From: Chloroflexota bacterium | GTDB taxonomy: Bacteria > Chloroflexota > Ktedonobacteria > Ktedonobacterales > JACDGC01 | DNA: 8,668 bases | Assembly (NCBI GenBank): GCA_021812265.1 | Contig: JAKAOI010000068.1 | Coordinates: 1-8,668, forward strand | Direction of reading: 5' to 3' | Shown: one piece after another, positions 1-5,006 of the stretch | How the letters are laid out: every line of letters begins with the position of its first letter | How positions within the stretch are numbered: position 1 is the first letter of the stretch | Position numbers and translations under genes: made by a program | The notes under the pieces: generated by a model | The model's input: only the letters and a program-made list of their open reading frames with translations | What the model was told of the DNA's origin: nothing | Database searches by the model: none

Positions 1-8
1 TCCGATCT
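1..8. other. Possible sequencing-adapter remnant at contig end
   Basis: The window opens with TCCGATCT, identical to the last eight bases of the common Illumina adapter (ending GCTCTTCCGATCT). An eight-base match at exactly the terminal position is unlikely by chance, so these bases may not be genomic. The sigma-factor stop codon at 11-13 lies just inside and is not affected. The match is seen directly; the artefact is inferred. Confidence 0.45.
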
Positions 9-10
9 TA

Positions 11-772
11 TCAAAATTGCTCTACGCGGCCGTGCAAAATAAGCATCCGTTGCTCAAACTCATGTGAAACTGTTTCACCGATAGCGTTCATTTGTTCTCT
101 ACTGGCCTTAGCTGCCGCGGCGAATTTTTTAAGATTTTTTTCTAATGTGGCTCCGCTGTCTTTTGCGGAAGTTTCTAATTGCCGAAGCTGCTCTCCCAAC
201 ATATTGCGCGCGCGAAATAGCTGCACTTTTACATTGGAAATAGACGTAGTTAATGTGCGCGCCATTTCTTCATAAGACAGTTCCTGAAAATGCCGCAAAT
301 TCAAAACATCGCGGTATTTTTGCGGCAGTTTGCTGATTTGGTCTTGTATTGCGCTTTGCCATTGCTGTTCTGCTATATGGGCCTGCATTCCCTCCCATGC
401 GCTGCTGATTCGTTCCAGATTTTCGCTGGCGAACTGAGTGAGCGCATTGGTTTGCCGATTAGTATTTTCGATGGAGCGTAAGGAGCGGTTATATGTTATT
501 GAATACAGCCATGTAGAAAACTTTGATGCGCCACGAAAATTCTTTATTGTATTCCAAACAGACACAAAAACATCCTGAACAATATCATCCGCTTCATCCG
601 GATCGTGCACAATTTTTAAGGCAAACCGATGTATTTGCATGCGATATTTTTCAATCAACTGGGCATATGCGTCATCGTTGCCAAGCTGCGCCTTCTGAAT
701 TAATTCAAAATCAGTGTCTTCATTTTCCGGGTAACCTGATGGGTGCGCTTCAGTTTCTTGGTGTCCGTGCAT
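11..772 (-). CDS. RNA polymerase sigma-70 family (ECF-like) sigma factor with C-terminal extension
   Basis: This 253-residue protein would direct core RNA polymerase to a set of promoters. Residues about 25-100 form a sigma region 2 (ALKIVHDPDEADDIVQDVF, then the FRGASKFSTWLYSITYNR stretch that melts and reads the -10). Residues about 140-193 form region 4 with a helix-turn-helix (LPQKYRDVLNLRHFQELSYE, then SISNVKVQLFRAR). There is no region 3, so it is ECF-like. The N-terminus has about 20 extra residues with three histidines. After region 4 a charged, Ala/Glu/Lys-rich tail of about 58 residues (about 195-253) should be helical; it has no Cys/His zinc-binding anti-sigma motif and no membrane segment. 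The ATG at 772 has AAGG ten bases upstream. No anti-sigma gene is visible, although one could lie beyond the window end. The family call is firm; the regulon is unknown. Confidence 0.9.
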   Translation of the reverse strand: MHGHQETEAHPSGYPENEDTDFELIQKAQLGNDDAYAQLIEKYRMQIHRFALKIVHDPDEADDIVQDVFVSVWNTIKNFRGASKFSTWLYSITYNRSLRSIENTNRQTNALTQFASENLERISSAWEGMQAHIAEQQWQSAIQDQISKLPQKYRDVLNLRHFQELSYEEMARTLTTSISNVKVQLFRARNMLGEQLRQLETSAKDSGATLEKNLKKFAAAAKASREQMNAIGETVSHEFEQRMLILHGRVEQF

Positions 773-813
773 AAAATTAACGCCTTAAATAGTATTTGGG
801 TTTTGAAACAGGC

Positions 814-835
814 AGGCGCCAGTATTTTTGCGCCT
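814..835 (-). other. Leader hairpin of the sigma-factor mRNA
   Basis: AGGCGC (814-819) and GCGCCT (830-835) are complementary and enclose a ten-base AT-rich loop, inside the predicted 5' leader of the sigma mRNA. It does not cover the ribosome binding site near 780-786 and has no adjoining T run in the minus direction, so its role, if any, is unclear. Confidence 0.3.
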
Positions 836-837
836 AT

Positions 838-873
838 TGTGTCGAGTATAGCAGTTGCAAGAAAAACTTTTAA
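838..873 (-). promoter_or_regulatory. Predicted promoter of the sigma-factor gene
   Basis: On the minus strand there is an extended -10, TGC-TATACT (TATACT at 850-845, TG at 853-852), with a moderate -35 TTAAAA at 873-868 and a spacing of 17. Transcription should start near 838, leaving an untranslated leader of about 66 nt that contains the hairpin at 814-835. This is a motif-based prediction only. Confidence 0.45.
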
Positions 874-878
874 AAGTT
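865..878. promoter_or_regulatory. 14-bp perfect palindrome over the -35 of the sigma promoter
   Basis: AACTTTTAAAAGTT reads identically on both strands and covers the predicted -35 (868-873) of the sigma gene, a position typical of an operator. Its minus-strand flank also contains GAACTT (879-874), which resembles the -35 of many ECF promoters, but I see no matching ECF -10. A chance AT-rich palindrome is possible. Confidence 0.3.
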
Positions 879-941
879 CTCATATGTATAGTAACGAATT
901 GTTGAACAAAAAGCAGCATACTATTTCTTTTATCCTACTGG

Positions 942-1008
942 CTCTGCTACAATAAAATTTTTTTGCGGCAAATGGTATTGGCTGTCAGTTTTCATTGTAG
1001 GATCAGAG
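942..1008. repeat. Interrupted inverted repeat overlapping the candidate small RNA
   Basis: CTCTGCTACAAT (942-953) is complementary to ATTGTAG (994-1000) plus CAGAG (1004-1008), twelve pairs with a three-base bulge (1001-1003). It includes the plus-strand -10. As RNA read from either strand it would compete with the GCGGC/GCCGC stem (965-969/1015-1019). Confidence 0.45.
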
Positions 1009-1030
1009 ATTTTGGCCGCTGCTTTTTTTT
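945..1030 (+). ncRNA. Candidate plus-strand small RNA with its own promoter and terminator
   Basis: The gap between the recombinase and sigma genes holds a plus-strand extended -10, TGC-TACAAT (945-953), with only a weak -35. Start is predicted near 960. The next 70 bases contain GCGGC (965-969) complementary to GCCGC (1015-1019), with an inner AAAT/ATTT pairing (970-973 with 1009-1012). A run of eight T at 1023-1030 follows, giving a terminator-like end. No plus-strand gene lies upstream, so the terminator is not needed by a coding operon. No open frame of note is present. The transcript, about 70 nt, would be antisense to any read-through from the recombinase toward the sigma gene. I recognise no known RNA family. 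Confidence 0.4.
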
Positions 1031-1035
1031 CATGA

Positions 1036-1088
1036 AACGCAACTGTTTTCGGCAAAAAAATCTTTTAAACATTATGCAAGTTGGCGTT
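1036..1088. repeat. Imperfect inverted repeat downstream of the recombinase gene
   Basis: AACGCAACT (1036-1044) can pair with AGTT-G-GCGTT (1079-1088), nine base pairs with one bulged G. The loop contains seven A (1054-1060; T7 on the minus strand). It lies 32 bp past the recombinase stop and might slow minus-strand transcription, but the T run is inside the loop, so it is not a standard terminator. Confidence 0.25.
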
Positions 1089-1119
1089 GCGCAGAAGCAG
1101 AAGCCAGAGCGGATTCCCG

Positions 1120-2217
1120 TTATATTTTTACATAATCAGTGGCGTTATCATCTAAATTATCTTTGCGATGGTAATAGCGTTCAGTTGTTCGCGGATCGGC
1201 GTGGCCGGCGGCGTATTGCACCTTGTGCAGTGGCGCGCGCCCTTCCAGCGCCAATGTTATGAAGGTGTGGCGCAGCGAATGCGGTGTGATATTTGCGGTT
1301 ATTCCTGCAGCTTGCACATGCCGCTTTACAATATACCAAATAGCGTCGGAGGTTAAGCCAGTTTGCCCAACGGGAAAATAGCGCGCTTCTTCACCTCGGC
1401 CAATTTTTCGCACCTCTACAAACAGCGGCTCATCTTTATGAGTTTCTTCAGCGCCTCCTGCCCGGCGAACTACATCTGTTCGCAGATCCAGCCATGTTTG
1501 TATTGCGCGCCACACATCTACAGGCAGTTTTACAATGCGCCGTTTATTGCCTTTACCATACACCGTTAATGTGTGATGTCCGCGTTCTATTCGCATTGAC
1601 TCTATTTGCAGTGTTCCGATTTCAGATCGGCGCAGCCCAGTTCGCAGCAAAAGAGATAACAGCGCAAAATCGCGCGCGCCCAGCAGTGTTGTCTGATCGA
1701 TTGCGTTGAGGATGGCGCGCGCATCGAAAGAATCCAGCGCAATAGTGGGGCTTTCATCGGCAATACGCATTTGTTTTAGATGAACTGAAGGATCTGCGAT
1801 AATTTCTTTGCGCAGCAAAGCTTCTTGGAATAAAGACCGAACTACCGACAGTCGCCGGTTGACTGTAGCTGGGGCATAGCGTGAAATCAACCAAGAGCGG
1901 TATGCAATTAAATCATCGCGATTTACGCTGTTTAAATTATCTCGGCCGATAGCGCCTAAAAATCGCTGAAACAGCAAAACATCCCCTTCGTAAGCGCGCC
2001 GGGTGTTTTCCGAAAATTGTCCGGCAATCAGCGCGTCTTGCGCCGGAGCCAAATCATCCATTCCCGGCAGCAGTGTTTGTGTTTCAGCAGGAATCATCGG
2101 AATAATTGCCATACGTTCAGCTGCCGGCGGCCTGCCGCGGGTTTCTTTGCGCCGCCGCGCCGGTTTTAGCTGTTCGGGAGCAAATAGCGGCGTTTCAAGG
2201 AACTCATCTTCATCCAT
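1120..2217 (-). CDS. Tyrosine recombinase (integrase / Xer-like)
   Basis: A 365-residue site-specific recombinase that would cut and rejoin DNA through a phosphotyrosine intermediate. All catalytic residues are visible: Arg196 (TGLRRSEI), Lys222 (YGKGNKRRIVKLP), His313 and Arg316 (PHSLRHTFIT), His339 (AAGHADPRTT) and nucleophile Tyr348 (TTERYYH). Residues about 65-150 are the SAM-like core-binding domain (SENTRRAYEGDVLLFQRFL). It is longer than XerC/XerD (about 300 residues) because of an N-terminal extension of about 60 residues containing a basic RRRKETRGRP patch with an AT-hook-like GRP core. The ATG at 2217 follows AAAGGT at a seven-base spacing. It lies 5 bp after the methyltransferase gene and its Shine-Dalgarno overlaps that gene's last codons, so the two are co-transcribed. 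It could be a mobile-element integrase or a chromosomal Xer-type enzyme; I found no att or dif site and no phage genes. Confidence 0.92.
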   Translation of the reverse strand: MDEDEFLETPLFAPEQLKPARRRKETRGRPPAAERMAIIPMIPAETQTLLPGMDDLAPAQDALIAGQFSENTRRAYEGDVLLFQRFLGAIGRDNLNSVNRDDLIAYRSWLISRYAPATVNRRLSVVRSLFQEALLRKEIIADPSVHLKQMRIADESPTIALDSFDARAILNAIDQTTLLGARDFALLSLLLRTGLRRSEIGTLQIESMRIERGHHTLTVYGKGNKRRIVKLPVDVWRAIQTWLDLRTDVVRRAGGAEETHKDEPLFVEVRKIGRGEEARYFPVGQTGLTSDAIWYIVKRHVQAAGITANITPHSLRHTFITLALEGRAPLHKVQYAAGHADPRTTERYYHRKDNLDDNATDYVKI

Positions 2218-2222
2218 GATTG

Positions 2223-3005
2223 TTACCTTTGTGTTTTCACGGTTTTGAAAAGGATTTTATCATCCATAAATGATATTGGCTGCCCGTGTTGATCATATTC
2301 AATTGCAAAATATTTGCGCGACTCTTCATTGGCTTCGCAGGCCAGCCGAACAGTTTCGGTCTGAGCGGCAGGATCTTGCGCGCCGCGCGCGAGCCAATCG
2401 GCAAAATCGTGCTTCTTGCGAAAATACTCTATTTTTTCAACAGTGAGATCGGCGCCGGTAAAAAAAGCAAGCCACTCTGCCAATGTATACGACCGTATGT
2501 GTGTTGGATCGCGAACTTTTTCGATAGTGTTGATAAACATGTCGAGTTTCATATCATCCGGCGCCACGCTGTCTTCAATTACGCATATACCGCCGGACTT
2601 TAATACGCGCGCCATTTCAGTAACTGCTTTTTGTGGATCTAAAAAATGATGTGGGGCAATCCGGCAGGAAACGCGATCGAATGTATCATTAGGAAAATTG
2701 AGCTGCTCTGCCGGCGTAACAGCGCAAACTATGTTTGTAATGTTCCGTTTTGCGGCAAGTTCTGCTGTGCGGTCTAACATTTCCGGCGTTAAATCTGCCG
2801 CGGTTACTTGCGCGACAAATGGAGCGATTGCCAGCGCAGTGTGCCCTGCCCCAGTTGCGACATCTAACACTTGGTGCGTTGCATTCAGCTCCAACAGATC
2901 AACCAACATTGCTAAATCACTGTCTTGCGCATGGCCGGCGCTGACCGCATATAACTGTGAAGTTGCTGCAAAGTGTTTTTGGGTTACGTCGTATCCAGAT
3001 GACAT
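2223..3005 (-). CDS. Class I SAM-dependent methyltransferase (UbiE/YcgJ-like, Methyltransf_11)
   Basis: A 260-residue soluble protein that would transfer a methyl group from S-adenosylmethionine to an unknown, probably small, substrate. Motif I VLDVATGAGHTAL (46-58), the acidic post-I residue Asp71 (TAADLTPEML), FDRVSCRIAPHHF (109-121) and RVLKSGGICVIED (133-145) follow the order of the Rossmann methyltransferase fold. The C-terminal 100 residues are helical and less recognisable and should determine the substrate. An ATG five codons upstream (3020) is possible, but GAAGGGA sits six bases before the ATG at 3005, so I prefer 3005. The gene is first in an operon with the tyrosine recombinase. 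The fold is certain; assignment to menaquinone, ubiquinone or any other pathway is not supported. Confidence 0.88.
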   Translation of the reverse strand: MSSGYDVTQKHFAATSQLYAVSAGHAQDSDLAMLVDLLELNATHQVLDVATGAGHTALAIAPFVAQVTAADLTPEMLDRTAELAAKRNITNIVCAVTPAEQLNFPNDTFDRVSCRIAPHHFLDPQKAVTEMARVLKSGGICVIEDSVAPDDMKLDMFINTIEKVRDPTHIRSYTLAEWLAFFTGADLTVEKIEYFRKKHDFADWLARGAQDPAAQTETVRLACEANEESRKYFAIEYDQHGQPISFMDDKILFKTVKTQR

Positions 3006-3037
3006 AGTATATCCCTTCATTTCATTTTTAGAAACTT

Positions 3038-3053
3038 TGATTTAATTATATCA
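3038..3053 (-). promoter_or_regulatory. Predicted promoter of the methyltransferase-recombinase operon
   Basis: The minus strand shows an extended consensus -10, TGA-TATAAT (TATAAT at 3050-3045, TG at 3053-3052). The -35 is poor; the closest is TTGTAA at 3075-3070 with a long spacing of 19. It overlaps the -35 region of the divergent prfB promoter. Predicted start near 3038 gives a leader of about 33 nt. Confidence 0.5.
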
Positions 3054-3068
3054 TATGTTTTGCCAAAC

Positions 3069-3104
3069 TTTACAAACCTGCCGGCGCATGATACAATACA
3101 GCCA
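3069..3104 (+). promoter_or_regulatory. Predicted prfB promoter with start site at the ATG
   Basis: TTTACA (3069-3074) and TACAAT (3092-3097) each match the sigma-A consensus in five of six positions and are exactly 17 bases apart. TG at 3089-3090 makes the -10 extended. A start six to seven bases past the -10 falls on the A of the prfB ATG (3104). No Shine-Dalgarno sequence precedes that ATG, which fits a leaderless mRNA. Confidence 0.65.
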
Positions 3105-4199
3105 TGAGTGAAATATTACATCGTATCGAAGATCTTCGCAGCCAAATCCATTCTTTTATGGTGCGTCTTTGACCTGGACCGAAAAACACAGGAAATACAA
3201 TCAATCGAACAACTATCTCTTCAGCCGGATTTTTTTGCTGATAGAGAGCGATCGCTGACACTGATGCAGCGGATGGCTTCATTACGTGATGAAGTTGACC
3301 AATGGAACAATCTGCTGGCAAAAGCGCAGTCGTTGTATGAAATTCAAGAGCTTTTAGATGAATCCCCCGACGCCGAGTTAGCCGCTGAAGTGGCCGGAAC
3401 ATATCGTGAGCTGTGCGATACGTTGGAAACCGTAAAACTTTCTTTATTATTGCAAGGGCCGTATGACTCCAGCGACGCTATATTATCCATCCATGTTGGC
3501 AATGGTGGGGTAGACGCTCAAGACTGGGTTGAAATGCTGATGCGCATGTATCTGCGTTGGGCGCAAAAGCAGAACTATAAAACGGAAACGCTGGATATTT
3601 CCGAAGGTGAAGAAGCCGGACTGAAAAGTGTTACCATCGAAATACATGGCCGAAGCGCATATGGCAATCTGCGCAGTGAAGCGGGAGTACACAGGTTGAT
3701 TCGGCTTTCGCCGTTTAACGCCGCACATTTGCGTCAAACCTCTTTTGCTAAGGTAGAGCTGCTACCGGATATTGCCCAAAATATTGAGATTGTTGTTCGT
3801 CCGGAAGATATTGAGGTAGACACCTATCGTTCTACCGGCGCTGGCGGCCAGCATGTAAATAAAACAGATTCCGCAGTCAGAATACGTCATAAGGCAACCG
3901 GCATTGTAGTTACCTGCCAAAATGAGCGTTCACAAATTCAAAACCGCGAAGTTGCTATGCGCATACTTAAAGCTAAACTGTTTGAGCTTGAAGAGCGGAA
4001 ACGCGCGGAGCAAGAAGCAAGCTTGCGCGGTAAACATGTTGATATTGCGTTTGGCTCGCAAATTCGCACCGTTACTCTTCAGCCCTATACATTGGTGAAA
4101 GATCACCGCACCGGCGCGGAAACGGCAAACACCACCGGGTATTTAGATGGTGACTTGGATACGTTCATTCGCGCGTTTTTAGAGGCGCAGGTTAACTGA
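3104..4199 (+). CDS. prfB: Peptide chain release factor 2, with programmed +1 ribosomal frameshift
   Basis: RF2 reads stop codons UGA and UAA in the ribosomal A site and triggers peptide release. The gene lies in two frames: 22 codons from ATG 3104 (MSEILHRIEDLRSQIHSF, then MVRL), an in-frame TGA at 3170-3172, then the main frame from GAC at 3171 (DLDRKTQ onward) to TGA at 4197. The joined CDS is 3104-3169 plus 3171-4199, 364 residues, matching the usual length of about 365. The slippery CTT TGA C is identical to the classical RF2 site: low RF2 lets the ribosome slip +1 on CTT and make more RF2. Stop-recognition tripeptide SPF is at 202-204 and the catalytic GGQ at 247-249 (STGAGGQHVNKTDSAVRIRH). 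A single-frame reading would start at GTG 3108 and give a spurious N-terminus. The stimulatory G-rich element is weak (only GGTG before CGT CTT). Its own final stop is also UGA. Confidence 0.97.
3161..3173 (+). promoter_or_regulatory. RF2 programmed +1 frameshift site
   Basis: GTGCGTCTTTGAC contains the P-site codon CTT (3167-3169), stop TGA (3170-3172) and the following C that weakens termination. Translation resumes at GAC 3171. The Shine-Dalgarno-like stimulator, normally AGGGGG three bases before CTT, is reduced to GGTG at 3160-3163. Confidence 0.93.
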
Positions 4200-4226
4200 T
4201 CTGCAAGATCAAAAAAACTTTGATTT
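4197..4226. terminator. Weak AT-rich hairpins between convergent prfB and larC
   Basis: Only 36 bp separate the two convergent stop codons. Two mutually exclusive hairpins can form: TGATCT/AGATCA (4197-4202 with 4206-4211, loop GCA) and AGATCAAA/TTTGATTT (4206-4213 with 4219-4226, loop AAAAC, one G-T pair). Neither has a GC-rich stem followed by a clean T run, so this may be a poor bidirectional terminator or none at all. Confidence 0.25.
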
Positions 4227-4235
4227 AGTACGGTT

Positions 4236-5006
4236 TCACTTGCCGGCCCAGATGCGCAATATATTCGGCGCGGGCAAGTCGCGGGTACCGGCGCCATATC
4301 CGATGCGTTGCACTTGCATTGTTCCTGAACCCGGTTTGGCAAATTCCGCCAATAACGCTGCTCCGGTTGGGGTAACCAGTTCTATATCCGGCGGAAACAC
4401 TTCAGAAGTTTCTTGCACAAATAGCCCCGCTTGCGCAATAATTTCCAATGTAACCGGCGCCGGCAACGGATACATTCCATGAGACATTTTCCAAGCGCCG
4501 CGCTGCGCCGGCAGTGGTCCCACATAAATATTTTTCGGCGCAATGGCGGCAAACCCTATGCAGGCCCCCAATACATCCACAACCGTATCCAATCCACCCA
4601 GTTCATGAAAATGCACTTCTTCCGGCGGAACGCCATGCGCCCTGCTTTCACCACTCGCCAGTGTTGATAAAATATTTTGAGCGCGCTCGCGTACTTGCTC
4701 GGAAACTGCCGCTGCAGCAAAGATATTGCGCAGTTGCTGCAGCGATAAATATTCTGGTATATCCGCTTCTTCGGCGGAAACAATAAAATGCGCCGCGCGT
4801 AAATGCTGTTTTTGAGTTATTTCGCAGTGGGCAGATAAACTGCGATATCCCAAACCTTTTAAGACGGTTTGCAGCGGCTTTAGGGATACGCCCAAATCAA
4901 CGAGCGCAGCGTTGATCATATCACCTGCTGCGCCGGCAAAGGGATCAATATACAATGTTTGAAATTCAAATACCTGTGTTTCCTCTGCGGTCTGCTCGCG
5001 GCTCAC
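4236..5006 (-). CDS. larC: LarC-family nickel-insertion protein, N-terminal (LarC1) part only
   Basis: LarC is the CTP-dependent cyclometallase that inserts nickel into the pincer cofactor (NPN) used by lactate racemase and related LarA enzymes. This 256-residue protein has the family hallmarks: [14 protein letters not shown] (17-30), [20 protein letters not shown] (129-148), [10 protein letters not shown] (181-190), [11 protein letters not shown] (209-219) and [17 protein letters not shown] (235-251). Full LarC is about 400 residues; the C-terminal LarC2 domain, which binds Mn-CTP, is missing. Lactobacillus plantarum joins larC1 and larC2 by ribosomal frameshifting, but only 36 bp separate this stop from the end of convergent prfB and I see no LarC2-like sequence in any frame there. 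The start is GTG at 5006, overlapping the purL TGA (GTGA); about 16 residues precede the conserved N-terminus, and AGAGGCGG lies upstream. larB, larE and larA are not in the window. The exact activity of this short form is uncertain. Confidence 0.85.
   Translation of the reverse strand: MSREQTAEETQVFEFQTLYIDPFAGAAGDMINAALVDLGVSLKPLQTVLKGLGYRSLSAHCEITQKQHLRAAHFIVSAEEADIPEYLSLQQLRNIFAAAAVSEQVRERAQNILSTLASGESRAHGVPPEEVHFHELGGLDTVVDVLGACIGFAAIAPKNIYVGPLPAQRGAWKMSHGMYPLPAPVTLEIIAQAGLFVQETSEVFPPDIELVTPTGAALLAEFAKPGSGTMQVQRIGYGAGTRDLPAPNILRIWAGK

Noticed and set aside
743..1262. Plus-strand open frames of 70 and 99 codons in the recombinase-sigma gap
   Set aside because: They overlap the ends of the minus-strand genes, show no coding character or ribosome binding site and resemble no protein I know.
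3108..3170. GTG start for prfB in the main frame
   Set aside because: It gives an N-terminus unlike RF2 (MKYYIVSKIFAAKS). The upstream ATG frame plus the CTT TGA C recoding site gives the expected sequence and length.
3247..3256. GCGATCGC as a cyanobacterial HIP1 signature
   Set aside because: I noticed only one copy in the window; HIP1-rich genomes would be expected to show several in this length.
4103..4342. Overlapping minus-strand frame as a LarC2 continuation by frameshift
   Set aside because: Its translation has no LarC2-like features and reads the complement of prfB; it is a shadow frame.
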